Source of the DNA: Flavobacterium circumlabens
GTDB lineage: Bacteria > Bacteroidota > Bacteroidia > Flavobacteriales > Flavobacteriaceae
Length of the DNA stretch: 64,000 bases
Direction: 5' to 3'
NCBI RefSeq assembly: GCF_004345565.1
Contig: NZ_SLWA01000009.1
Coordinates: forward strand, 124,001-188,000
Under the pieces are notes generated by a model that searched no databases, was not told where the DNA came from, and saw nothing but the letters and a program-made list of their open reading frames with translations. How positions within the stretch are numbered: the first letter of the stretch is position 1; each line of letters begins with the position of its first letter. Shown here piece by piece: positions 25,007 to 34,801 of the stretch. Position numbers and translations under genes: made by a program.

Positions 25007-27193
25007 ATGTACAACTATATGGAAAGAGAGAATTTGAAAATTAAAAGTGGTAACCCCTCAAAAACGGTAGTCCTTTTTTTTGTGCTGTTATTTTTATTAG
25101 TAGCCAAAGGGTATTGTCAAAATGGAGAAAACACAAAAAGTTCCATAGCCGTGTTAGAAAGACTGATTGGTGATCGTGCGAAAGATTTCGATTTATATAT
25201 TATTGAAAGTAACGATCAAATTGGTTCTGATTCGTTTGAGGTGGAAACAACTGGAAACAGAATAAAAATCAGAGGGACATCTAATGCCTCAATCTGTTAT
25301 GGGGCCTATACCTTTCTTAGAGATATTGGGTCTGTTTTAGTAAGTTGGGAAGGAAACAGAATTAATCTTCCTAAAGTCTGGCCTAAGTATTCGAAAAAAG
25401 TAAGCACGCCATTTCAATACAGGGAGTATTTAAATGCCTGTACATTTGGTTATACCACACCATGGTGGGATTGGAAATCTTGGGAAAAAGAAATAGACTG
25501 GATGGCTCTTCACGGTATTAACCTGCCTACAGCAATGGAAGGTCAGGAAACCGTTTGGAAGTTGTTATGGAAAGAATACGGATTGACCGAAACTCAATTA
25601 GAAGCCCATTTTGCAGGACCTGCCTTTTTACCATGGCAGCGTATGGGAAATATTAACAGTCTTGAAGGGCCACTGCCGCAGGAATGGTTCAGTAAAAAGG
25701 AAGAGCTTCAAAAGAAAATCTTAGATAGAATGAGAGCATTAGACATGCATCCTGTCGTACCTGCTTTTAGTGGTTATGTACCCAAAGCTTTTGCTGAAAA
25801 ATACCCGGAAGCCAAAATAAGCGAATTAAAATCATGGTCCGGAGGTGGTTTCGAAAGTACTTTTCTTCTGGATTCCAAAGATCCTTTATTTAAAAAAATA
25901 GGAAAACGCTTTATTGAAATTTATACCAAAATTTACGGGAAGTCTAATTTTTATTTAGCAGATTCTTTTAACGAGATTACACCACCGGTTTCTGAGAATA
26001 ATAAATATGAAGAACTTTCAAATTACGGAAGCGAAATTTATGAAACTATTAATGAAGCAGCACCGGGTGCAGTCTGGGTGATGCAGGGATGGCTCTTTGG
26101 AGATAACAAAGAATTCTGGACAAAAGAAGCTACCAGCGCATTTCTGAGTAAAGTGCCAAATGACAGATTGATGATACAGGATTACGCAAATGACAGATAT
26201 AAAGTATGGGAAAATCAGGAAGCCTTTTATGGAAAACAATGGACGTACGGTTATGTGCATAATTATGGCGGATCGAATCCTGTCTATGGAGATTTAAATT
26301 TTTACAAAAATGAATTAACGAGTTTATTGAAAAATCCAAATAAGGGGAATGTTGTTGGTTATGGAGTAATGCCGGAAGGTTTAAATACGAATTCAATTGT
26401 TTATGAATATATTTATGATCTTCCGTGGAACCAGGGAAATGAACCTGTAAAGGAATGGCTAACTAAATATTTAAATGCCAGATACGAACAAAAAACTTCT
26501 GCAACTGTTTTTAAGGCTTGGGAATTGTTGCTGGAATCAGTTTACAGTACTAAATACTGGGAACCCCGTTGGTGGAATGATAGGGCTGGAGCGTATTTGT
26601 TGTTTAAACGTCCGACGGTGATGGTTACAGAATTTAAAGGACACCCTGGAGATAAGAAAAAACTGAAAGAGGCTTTAGATATTCTAGTCAAAGAAGCGAA
26701 AAAATACAATAAAAAGAATTTTATTCATTACGATTTAATAGATGCTTCAAGACATTACCATTCACTTTGTATTGATGAAGATTTAATTGAATGTGTAAAA
26801 GCATATCAGCAAAAAGATATAGCAAAAGGAGATCAACTATTAAAAAAAATAGAGAAACAAGCTCTGGATGTAGATCATATGATTTCTAAGCAACCTTTAA
26901 ACAGTCTGGATTATTGGATAAAATCTGCTTCTGACTACGGAAGTTCACCCGAAGTATCTAATTTGTACGTAAAAAACGCAAAAACACTGATTACGCTTTG
27001 GGGAGGAGAAGGCCATTTGAATGATTATGCTTCCAGATCCTGGCACGGAATGTATAAGGGATTTTACTGGCCAAGATGGAAAATGTTTTTAGAGGCATTA
27101 AAAAAGTCAGCAGTTAATACTACTCCATTTGATGAGATCAAAGAAAGAGAATCAATTAAAGATTGGGAAACTAACTGGTCAAAAAGCAAATAA
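25007..27193 (+). CDS. GH89 alpha-N-acetylglucosaminidase (NAGLU-like)
   Basis: This 728-residue exported enzyme removes terminal alpha-linked GlcNAc. After a signal segment (VVLFFVLLFLLVAKGYC) it has the NAGLU N-terminal domain (GNRIKIRGTSNASICYGAYTFL) and the GH89 core. Core text includes YLNACTFGYTTPWWDWKSWE, DWMALHGINLPTAMEGQE, WQRMGNINSLEGPLP, HPVVPAFSGYVP, and YLADSFNEITPP, which carries a catalytic Glu. Length and order agree with the family. The start may be Met5 (25019). It lies about 280 bp before the SusC gene on the same strand and probably belongs to the same utilisation locus. Confidence 0.93.
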   Translation: MYNYMERENLKIKSGNPSKTVVLFFVLLFLLVAKGYCQNGENTKSSIAVLERLIGDRAKDFDLYIIESNDQIGSDSFEVETTGNRIKIRGTSNASICYGAYTFLRDIGSVLVSWEGNRINLPKVWPKYSKKVSTPFQYREYLNACTFGYTTPWWDWKSWEKEIDWMALHGINLPTAMEGQETVWKLLWKEYGLTETQLEAHFAGPAFLPWQRMGNINSLEGPLPQEWFSKKEELQKKILDRMRALDMHPVVPAFSGYVPKAFAEKYPEAKISELKSWSGGGFESTFLLDSKDPLFKKIGKRFIEIYTKIYGKSNFYLADSFNEITPPVSENNKYEELSNYGSEIYETINEAAPGAVWVMQGWLFGDNKEFWTKEATSAFLSKVPNDRLMIQDYANDRYKVWENQEAFYGKQWTYGYVHNYGGSNPVYGDLNFYKNELTSLLKNPNKGNVVGYGVMPEGLNTNSIVYEYIYDLPWNQGNEPVKEWLTKYLNARYEQKTSATVFKAWELLLESVYSTKYWEPRWWNDRAGAYLLFKRPTVMVTEFKGHPGDKKKLKEALDILVKEAKKYNKKNFIHYDLIDASRHYHSLCIDEDLIECVKAYQQKDIAKGDQLLKKIEKQALDVDHMISKQPLNSLDYWIKSASDYGSSPEVSNLYVKNAKTLITLWGGEGHLNDYASRSWHGMYKGFYWPRWKMFLEALKKSAVNTTPFDEIKERESIKDWETNWSKSK

Positions 27194-27473
27194 AAAAAAG
27201 TACTGAGACTTTGATTAATAGGTATTTAAACAAAACTTTACCGAATCTTTATACTATCATCTTAAGTATACGAAATATATGAGATGAAATTTTTACGAAA
27301 TCGATTAATTAATAAGTTTTTAACTATAGATTTTTTAAAAAACAACCTTGTCAAACCTTGCTATTATTGACTTTAAAGGAATTATCCATGTTTATGAATA
27401 ACCTGTCCATTTCTTAACATTTCTTTACCAGTAATTTCGTCAATACTAATTAACCAATTAACCAATATTTACA

Positions 27474-30400
27474 ATGGAAAAACTTAAACTTTTATTATTA
27501 GCCTTCTTGTTTGGCTTCTCAATTAATACTTGGGCACAAAAAACAGAAGTGTCTGGTGTAATTTTAGATGACAAAGGCATTCCACTGCCTGCCGTAAATG
27601 TACTCGAGAAAGGTACAACTAATACAGTAACAACAGATTTTGATGGGAAATTTAAAATTTCGGCATCAAACAAAAATGCCACGCTAATACTATCTTATAT
27701 TGGATTTGATGATCAGACTTTAAAATTAGACGGAACAAAAACTAACTATTCGATCAAATTACAGCCTAACACTACCAATTTAGAACAAGTTGTCGTAGTG
27801 GGTTACGGAAAAGGGTCTCGAAAAAACCTTACTACCTCTGTAACTTCTATTAAAGGCGAGGAACTAAATCGAGGAGCAATCAGCGATGTTGGACAGCTTT
27901 TACAGGGTAAAGTTTCCGGTTTGAATATTTCATCAAGCGGTGACCCTACAAAAACGGCTTCTGTAGTTTTGCGTGGAGCTTCTACATTAAACAGCTCCCA
28001 AGGACCATTTTATGTAATTGATGGTATTCCGGGAGTTGATATCTCTGTAATCTCACCAGATGATATTGCCTCTATCGACGTGCTTAAAGATGCAGCGGCA
28101 ACGGCAATTTATGGTAACCGTGGTGCAAATGGAGTTATCATGGTAACCACAAAAAAAGGAAGTAAGGGTAAAACGCAGATTGCATACAATGGTTATGTTG
28201 GTTGGGAAGAAGTTTCAAATAATCTTGACATGATGAATGCAGATCAGCTGAGAGCTTTTACAACTAAAAACAATTTGAATTTTACTCCGGAAAATGATAA
28301 AGGTGCTAAAACAAACTGGCAAAAAGAAATTTTAAGATCAGGACGTGCAGCATCAAGCAGCCATAACTTATCGATGAGCGGTGGCGGAGATCATGGAAAC
28401 TATACAGCAAGTATTACTTCTCTTAATAAAGAAGGAGTAATGTTAAAAAGTGACTTTTCTCGTATTATTGCCCGTTTATCTGTTGAACAATTTGCTTTTG
28501 ATGATAAGGTTAAATTTGGTTTAAACGTTACTAATTCCAGCACAAAATATCAAAATGTACCACAGAGAAATACTGTTCTTTTGCAGGCAGCAAGTTATCT
28601 CCCTGTTTCTCCGGTAAGAAATGCTGATGGAAGTTTTTTTGAAAATTTTACCAGTCCGGGATATTTTAACCCGGTAGCTTTAATTGAACATGGTACTGAT
28701 GAAACTAAAACGGATAACCTTGTAGGTAACCTTACTGCAGAAGTAAAACTTCCGTTTGGATTTACGTATAATTTAAATGTTGCACACCAAAGATTAACTG
28801 CGTCTCATGGAGAATTTTATGACAGTTATTATTCACAATACAACAGTGCCAACTTTTACAATAACCCAGATCCACCTTTGACAAAAACACTGGTTAATTT
28901 TGGTATAAATGGTTCTGCATTGAGAAATTCTTACGAAACCAGAAACAATATCATTGAAAGGTTCCTTACCTGGGATAAAACATTAGGAGAGCATAAAATA
29001 AAAGCTGTGGCTGGTTACTCCTGGCAGGAAAATACATTAGGGGACGGATTTCAGGCTACAACAACTAATTTTCCCGTAAACAATGTGGGCTATAACAACC
29101 TTGCATTAAGTAATTATACTTCAGTAAATGGTTATGTAGTAAATTTTGGAGACAGTAAAGCATATCAAAAAACGCGTCTGATAGGTGAATTTTTGCGTGT
29201 AAACTACAATTACAAAGACAAATACCTTTTGCAGGGAACCATCAGAAGAGATGGAGGTTCTATGTTTGGCGTAAACAACCGCTGGGGATACTTTCCTTCT
29301 GTAGGCGGGGCATGGAGAGTAGACAAAGAGAGCTTTATGCAGAATCAAAAGATTTTCAGTGATTTAAAATTCCGTGGTAGTTATGGAATAACAGGAAATT
29401 CATCAGGATTTAATGCTTACACGGCTCAGTTTATTTCAGGAAGTTTAGGTACTCTTTATTATAACGGACAGCAAATTGGTGCATATGGCCCTAATCAGGC
29501 AGCTAATCCTGATTTGAAATGGGAAAAGACAGCTACAGCAAATATTGGCGTTGATTTCTCAATCTTAAACGGTAAAATAACAGGTTCTGTAGATGTGTAC
29601 GACAAGAAAACAACAGATATGATTTTTAACTACTCTGTTAATCCGGTACTTGTGCCTGTAGGTACAATTGTAGCCAACGGGGGAGCAATGTCGAATAAAG
29701 GTATCGAACTTAGCTTAGGCGCAGCTATTATTAAATCAGCAGATTTTAGCTGGTCAACAAATCTGAATCTGGCGAGCAATAAAAATAAGATTGTTAAATT
29801 AACCAATCCTTTTTTTATAGGAGGCGATTCAATTCGACGTGTACAGCCTGACGGAGGCGGACAAACAGGAAGTACTTTACAGATTTTTAAAGAAGGAAGA
29901 CCTCTTGGGCAATTTTTTACCCTTAAATATGCAGGGAAAAATGAAAATGGAGTTTCACAGTATTACGACAAAAACGGAAATCTAACGACTACACCATTAA
30001 ATGGAGTAGATTATCATTATGTAGGAAGCGCGCAGCCAAAACTATTGTTAGGCTGGGGAAATAACTTTCAATACAAAAAATTTGATTTAAGCATTTTCTT
30101 CAGAGGAGTGTTTGGTAATAAAATTTTTAATGCTACACGTGCCGATTTGTTTAGACCGAGTACCGCAATGACTACGAATATTTTAGTTGATGCAGGAAAC
30201 GAATCGCCAAACGACCTTAACTCTTACAAGTATTCTTCTCGTTTTATAGAAGACGGAAGTTACCTAAGATTAGACAATATTACTTTGGGGTATAATTTTG
30301 GAAAAGTAGGCAGATACATAAGCAGTGTACGCATTTATCAAACGATAAATAATCTGTTTGTAATTACTAAATATTCGGGAATTGATCCGGAAGTTGAACA

Positions 30401-30485
30401 GGGAGGAACTGCTCCTGGTGTAGATTCAAATAACTTCTATCCAAAAACCAGAACGTATATGTTTGGTTTAAACGTGATATTCTAA
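27474..30485 (+). CDS. SusC-family TonB-dependent glycan transporter
   Basis: The 1003-residue protein has a signal peptide (MEKLKLLLLAFLFGFSINTWA), a carboxypeptidase-D-like domain (about 22-105) and the classic VVVVGYG TonB-box region at about 111-117. A plug domain follows (VSGLNISSSGDPTKTASVVL, DVLKDAAATAIYGNRGANGV), then a beta-barrel ending in FGLNVIF. It imports oligosaccharides through the outer membrane with the SusD partner encoded 19 bp downstream. The split hybrid regulator about 9 kb downstream is the likely activator. The neighbouring GH89 and GH92 enzymes suggest mannose- and GlcNAc-bearing glycans. Confidence 0.97.
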   Translation: MEKLKLLLLAFLFGFSINTWAQKTEVSGVILDDKGIPLPAVNVLEKGTTNTVTTDFDGKFKISASNKNATLILSYIGFDDQTLKLDGTKTNYSIKLQPNTTNLEQVVVVGYGKGSRKNLTTSVTSIKGEELNRGAISDVGQLLQGKVSGLNISSSGDPTKTASVVLRGASTLNSSQGPFYVIDGIPGVDISVISPDDIASIDVLKDAAATAIYGNRGANGVIMVTTKKGSKGKTQIAYNGYVGWEEVSNNLDMMNADQLRAFTTKNNLNFTPENDKGAKTNWQKEILRSGRAASSSHNLSMSGGGDHGNYTASITSLNKEGVMLKSDFSRIIARLSVEQFAFDDKVKFGLNVTNSSTKYQNVPQRNTVLLQAASYLPVSPVRNADGSFFENFTSPGYFNPVALIEHGTDETKTDNLVGNLTAEVKLPFGFTYNLNVAHQRLTASHGEFYDSYYSQYNSANFYNNPDPPLTKTLVNFGINGSALRNSYETRNNIIERFLTWDKTLGEHKIKAVAGYSWQENTLGDGFQATTTNFPVNNVGYNNLALSNYTSVNGYVVNFGDSKAYQKTRLIGEFLRVNYNYKDKYLLQGTIRRDGGSMFGVNNRWGYFPSVGGAWRVDKESFMQNQKIFSDLKFRGSYGITGNSSGFNAYTAQFISGSLGTLYYNGQQIGAYGPNQAANPDLKWEKTATANIGVDFSILNGKITGSVDVYDKKTTDMIFNYSVNPVLVPVGTIVANGGAMSNKGIELSLGAAIIKSADFSWSTNLNLASNKNKIVKLTNPFFIGGDSIRRVQPDGGGQTGSTLQIFKEGRPLGQFFTLKYAGKNENGVSQYYDKNGNLTTTPLNGVDYHYVGSAQPKLLLGWGNNFQYKKFDLSIFFRGVFGNKIFNATRADLFRPSTAMTTNILVDAGNESPNDLNSYKYSSRFIEDGSYLRLDNITLGYNFGKVGRYISSVRIYQTINNLFVITKYSGIDPEVEQGGTAPGVDSNNFYPKTRTYMFGLNVIF

Positions 30486-30504
30486 AAATTAAACTCTAAA
30501 AATC

Positions 30505-32118
30505 ATGAAAAAGATATTAAAATATATAGCACTTCCAATGCTTATGGCCGGTATAATATGGTCTTGTGAAGATCTTGATGTGCCAATTACAACACAGCTT
30601 ACACCTGAAGTGTTTCCTCAAAACAATACACAATACATTCAGGTAACAGGACCTGTCTATGCAGCTTTTCGCGGCGAGTATTCATTTGCCTGGTGGTGGT
30701 CGCAGTCTTTATCTACAGATGAGGCGATTTTACCTTCAAGAGGAGGAAACTGGTTCGACAACAGAAATTACATTGCAATGCATTATCATGACTGGAATGC
30801 AGATAATGGCATCATAGGAAGTCTTTGGGACTGGTCTTCTAAAGTAATAGGATCCAGTAACCAGGCCATTTCAATTTTGAATCAGACTATGCCGGAAGGT
30901 TCCAATAAATCAACTTTGATTTCCGAATTAAAAACCATGCGTGCTATTTCCTATTTTATGTTAATGGATAGTTACGGAGATGTGCCGCTCGATACAGTTT
31001 ACGGAGATTTTGGTTCTCATGCCAAGACTCCAAGAAAAGATGTTTTTGTTTTTATTGAAAAAGAATTAAAGAAAGCACTTCCTAATTTAAATCCTGCATC
31101 AGGAATTACAACTTATGGCAGACCAAACAAACAGACTGCTAATGCTTTGCTGGCAAAATTATATTTGAATGCTGAGGTATATGCGGGAGCACAGCGTTAT
31201 AATGAATGTATTGCAGCTTGTGATGAGGTAATTAATTCTAACTTATATGCTGTTGAACCAAGAGCAACTTATCTTCAAATGTTTTATCCTGCTAACGGAC
31301 CACAAATGAAGGAATTCATTTTTGCAGTTCCTTATGATCCGGCTGCAGTTACAGTTGGCTACAACGGACAAATGTATCACGCACGTTATGATGTACCTCG
31401 TTCTGAAAGAACTAAGTTTGGTCTTCCTTATACGCCAAGTGCACCAAGAAGTACTCTTCCGGAGTTCTATGCTAATTTCAATGATGTAAATGATATTCGC
31501 AACAAACAATGGCTTACAGGCCTGCAGTACATGAATGATGGCGTTACCCCGGTGATGGTTACGACAACTAAAAAAGGATATGATCAATTTTATACAGGAT
31601 CTGACGGAGGTGCGGCCTATACTTATCAGGTAAATTTAACGCCGGATATTATCCTTCGTCAAAGTGTAACCTTATTCGATCTTGGAAATGATGAAATTGC
31701 CTGGAACATTGGATATAGAAATATTAAATTCTACCCGGATGCGACTTCAACAAATCGTAACCAGAATAACGACGTTCCTTTCCTGCGTTATTCAGATATT
31801 CTTTTAATGAAAGCAGAATCAATTCTTCGGGGAGGAACAGTAACCTTAGGGCAAAGTGCAGATGCATTAGTAAATATGGTTCGTTCTAACCGAACAACAT
31901 CCTCAGCTTTGAGCGGTGTAACTTTAGAAGAACTTTACAAAGAAAGATCCCGCGAGTTTACCTGGGAAGCCTGGCATAGAAATGATATGATACGTTTTGG
32001 GAAATATGAAGGGCAATGGGGATACAAAACCAATACAGATGTTTATCGCCGTGTTTTCCCAATTCCAACCAATGCTATGATTTTAAATCCGGCCCTGACT
32101 CAGAACGAGGGATATTAA
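30505..32118 (+). CDS. SusD-family surface glycan-binding lipoprotein
   Basis: This 537-residue lipoprotein has its lipobox at IIWSC (Cys21) and the acidic 'EDLDVP' after it, typical of surface-exposed lipoproteins. Helical TPR-like repeats carry the SusD signatures (LKTMRAISYFMLMDSYGDVPL, PNKQTANALLAKLYLNAE) and the C-terminal FLRYSDILLMKAE and LYKERSREFTWEAWHRNDMIRFGKYE. It caps the SusC barrel. The gene follows SusC by 19 bp and ends the tightly spaced pair, before a structured intergenic region. Confidence 0.97.
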   Translation: MKKILKYIALPMLMAGIIWSCEDLDVPITTQLTPEVFPQNNTQYIQVTGPVYAAFRGEYSFAWWWSQSLSTDEAILPSRGGNWFDNRNYIAMHYHDWNADNGIIGSLWDWSSKVIGSSNQAISILNQTMPEGSNKSTLISELKTMRAISYFMLMDSYGDVPLDTVYGDFGSHAKTPRKDVFVFIEKELKKALPNLNPASGITTYGRPNKQTANALLAKLYLNAEVYAGAQRYNECIAACDEVINSNLYAVEPRATYLQMFYPANGPQMKEFIFAVPYDPAAVTVGYNGQMYHARYDVPRSERTKFGLPYTPSAPRSTLPEFYANFNDVNDIRNKQWLTGLQYMNDGVTPVMVTTTKKGYDQFYTGSDGGAAYTYQVNLTPDIILRQSVTLFDLGNDEIAWNIGYRNIKFYPDATSTNRNQNNDVPFLRYSDILLMKAESILRGGTVTLGQSADALVNMVRSNRTTSSALSGVTLEELYKERSREFTWEAWHRNDMIRFGKYEGQWGYKTNTDVYRRVFPIPTNAMILNPALTQNEGY

Positions 32119-32431
32119 AAATAATTTTAATTAGGAAAAGGAGAGAAAAGTCAAAAAAATCACCCTTTTTAACAAAGAACAGCTGATTTGTTCAGTTGTT
32201 GACGAGAATGTTTAGTTTGATTTTTTGAATGAAGACAAAGCTTAATTGAATGCCGTTCCAAAAATCAATGAAAGATTAAGCTTTGTAACATTCTTTTCAA
32301 TTTCTGTTTTCAGAATACATTATAATCCAATAATTCTCAGGTAAATCTTTTGCCTTATATTTTCGTTTCAGTAATAAATCAGTATAAAATATCCTGTACA
32401 AACCAATATTGCCCCCACAATCAGCAGAATA
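32119..32431. other. Structured intergenic region after the SusD gene
   Basis: The 313-bp gap has no gene. It contains a perfect 12-bp inverted repeat acaaagcttaat / attaagctttgt (32235-32246 and 32275-32286) with a further outer pair gaatgtt / aacattc (about 32207-32213 and 32287-32293). In RNA this is a long stem that could end or process the SusC/D transcript and lower expression of the enzymes downstream. Confidence 0.5.
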
Positions 32432-34744
32432 ATGGAATTAAATAAAATCTATAAAACAGGACGCATTGGAATAGGTTTAACTCTTATCTTTTTAGTGTCG
32501 TGCAATGCTCAGAAAACTATTTCTTTAAAAAAGAAACAGTTTTCTGATATGGTTTATCCGTTGTTGGACACCGAAAATTCAAGATGGTTTTACTTTTCAT
32601 CAGCAAGCCGTCCGTTTGGGATGGTAAACTTAAATCCCGATACAGAAATCAACAGCGATTGGGGAGGCGGCTATAAATATACGACAGATACCGTTAAAGG
32701 TTTTAGCCATGTTCATGAATGGCAGATGTCTGGTGTATCGATAATGCCCGTAACACTAGCAGCTAAGGACAAGCAAACTATTTTTAAAGATTTTTATTCC
32801 GGATTCAGTCATAAAAACGAAACAATTACACCGGGCTACCATTCCGTAAAATTGGATAGATATCAGATAACGGCAGAATTAACCAGCACGCTGAGAGTTG
32901 GTTTTCACAAATATACTTTTCCTGTAAAGGCACAAAAAGCAATTCTTTTTAATCTGAATACTATTTTGGGACCTTGTGAAAATACTAATGGGAAATTAGA
33001 AAAAAATAATGATTATGAACTTTCAGGATCATTAGTTTTGGGGACCAATTTTAGACGTCCAAAACCACTAACCGTATTTTTTAAAATTAAAACAAATAAG
33101 CCGGTTACTTTTATCGAAAGGGATAATGTAACCGGTAATTATTTGGTTAATCTAAATAAAACAACCGAACAGCTACTGATGAAAGTCGGCATTTCTTATA
33201 CTTCAATTGAAAGTGCCAATAACAATATTGAAACCGAATTAGCCCATTGGGATTTTAATAAAACAGTTGCGGATTCCAGAAAAGAATGGAGCAGTTTATT
33301 AGGAAGAATAAAAATAGAAGGCGGAACAGAAACCGATCAAAGAAGATTTTATACCGATCTCTGGCATGCGCTGCAAGGGAGAAAAATGATCAGTGATGCA
33401 AATGGAACTTATCCTGATAATACAGGAGACAAATTCAGGGTCGGACATTTACCTTTAGATGCTGACGGAAAACCCAAATTCAATCATTATAATTCAGATG
33501 CTTTTTGGGGAGCACAATGGACGATAAATAATCTTTGGGGACTGGTGTATCCTGAAATTATGGAAGAATTTGTATATTCCCTAATGCAATATTATAAAGA
33601 TGGCGGTATAATTCCGCGAGGGCCTGCAGGAGGAAATGATACCTATGTAATGACAGGAGCTTCGGCAACGCCTTTTATCGTAAGCGCCATTCAAAAAGGA
33701 ATTGTAAAAAAAGATTTAGAAGAGATTTATATTGCACTCAAAAAAAATCATATGCCTGGCGGTATTATGGAAAAGGCAGGATACGAACACAACACCAATA
33801 TCGGCGGCGGATTAAAATACTATTTAGAAAAAGGATATGTCCCTTATCCGCTTCCGGAAGGTCACTTCGGAAGCCATGAAGACGGTGCAAGCCAGACTTT
33901 AGAATATGCCTATCAGGACTGGACTTTGGCGCAACTGGCTAAAAAACTAGATCATGAAGAAGATTACAATTATTTCATGAAAAGATCAAAAAATTACCAA
34001 AATGTATTTGACAGCAGCACAGGATGGATGCGCCCCAAAAACGTGGAAGGGAAATGGCGCGAAAATTACGATCCCTATCAATATGAAAATGGATTTATAG
34101 AATCGAATGGAGCACAATCAACCTGGTTTGTGCCGCATGATATTGAGGGTTTGGCAGTTTTAATAGGCGGAAAAGAAAAGGCTGTCGCAAAATTAAATGC
34201 ACAATTTGAAACAGCTAAAAACCAAAATTACATTTCTGGTACTTCACACGATGCAGAATTACATCCGGAATTTAGCAGAATCCCCGTCAATTTCGGGAAT
34301 CAGCCTTCTATGCAGACATCCAATATTTTTACCCTGTTAGGAAGACCAGATTTAACACAATACTGGACAAGAAACGTAGTAAAAGAAACTTTCAGCGGAT
34401 TATCTCCGGCAACGGGTTATAACGGTGACGAAGATCAGGGATTAATGGGGAGTCTCAATGTATTGCTTAAAGTCGGATTATTTCAAATGAATGGCGGCAC
34501 AGACAAAGATGCCGTGTATCAGATAGGAAGTCCTTTATTCAATAAAATTTCGATTGACCTAAATCCGAAATATTATTCAGGCAAAACATTTGTAATTAAG
34601 GCCGCCGGTAACAGCACCGAAAATGTTTACATAAAAGACCTGAAATTCAACCATAAAAAAGTACAAAATTTTAGTCTTTCACATCAGGATATTACTAACG
34701 GAGGTGAACTAATCTTAGAAATGTCGAATAAACCAAACCCTTAA
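32432..34744 (+). CDS. GH92 alpha-mannosidase-like lipoprotein (divergent)
   Basis: The 770-residue protein has a lipobox (FLVSC) and then the GH92 start VYPLLDTENSRWFYFSSASRPFGMVNL. GH92 core segments follow: GGYKYTTDTVKGFSHVHEWQMSG, GGNDTYVMTGASATP, HDIEGLAVLIGG and the C-terminal NGGELILEMSN. GH92 enzymes are Ca2+-dependent exo-alpha-mannosidases. Compared with the next gene it differs at key places: 'DAFWGAQWTINNLW' replaces the 'WDTFRTSSPL' type segment and 'NGDEDQGLMGSLNVL' replaces 'GNDDSGAMSSWLAF'. Its specificity may therefore differ. It stands before a second GH92 gene by 57 bp. Confidence 0.88.
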   Translation: MELNKIYKTGRIGIGLTLIFLVSCNAQKTISLKKKQFSDMVYPLLDTENSRWFYFSSASRPFGMVNLNPDTEINSDWGGGYKYTTDTVKGFSHVHEWQMSGVSIMPVTLAAKDKQTIFKDFYSGFSHKNETITPGYHSVKLDRYQITAELTSTLRVGFHKYTFPVKAQKAILFNLNTILGPCENTNGKLEKNNDYELSGSLVLGTNFRRPKPLTVFFKIKTNKPVTFIERDNVTGNYLVNLNKTTEQLLMKVGISYTSIESANNNIETELAHWDFNKTVADSRKEWSSLLGRIKIEGGTETDQRRFYTDLWHALQGRKMISDANGTYPDNTGDKFRVGHLPLDADGKPKFNHYNSDAFWGAQWTINNLWGLVYPEIMEEFVYSLMQYYKDGGIIPRGPAGGNDTYVMTGASATPFIVSAIQKGIVKKDLEEIYIALKKNHMPGGIMEKAGYEHNTNIGGGLKYYLEKGYVPYPLPEGHFGSHEDGASQTLEYAYQDWTLAQLAKKLDHEEDYNYFMKRSKNYQNVFDSSTGWMRPKNVEGKWRENYDPYQYENGFIESNGAQSTWFVPHDIEGLAVLIGGKEKAVAKLNAQFETAKNQNYISGTSHDAELHPEFSRIPVNFGNQPSMQTSNIFTLLGRPDLTQYWTRNVVKETFSGLSPATGYNGDEDQGLMGSLNVLLKVGLFQMNGGTDKDAVYQIGSPLFNKISIDLNPKYYSGKTFVIKAAGNSTENVYIKDLKFNHKKVQNFSLSHQDITNGGELILEMSNKPNP

Positions 34745-34801
34745 GGTTGTAGGTGACAACATTTAAAAAGAAAAAAATAAAGACTATAGAAATAATACAC
34801 A

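Noticed and set aside
27426..27473. Possible -7 box taatttcg before the SusC gene
   Set aside because: One mismatch to TAnnTTTG and no clear TTG at the right distance.
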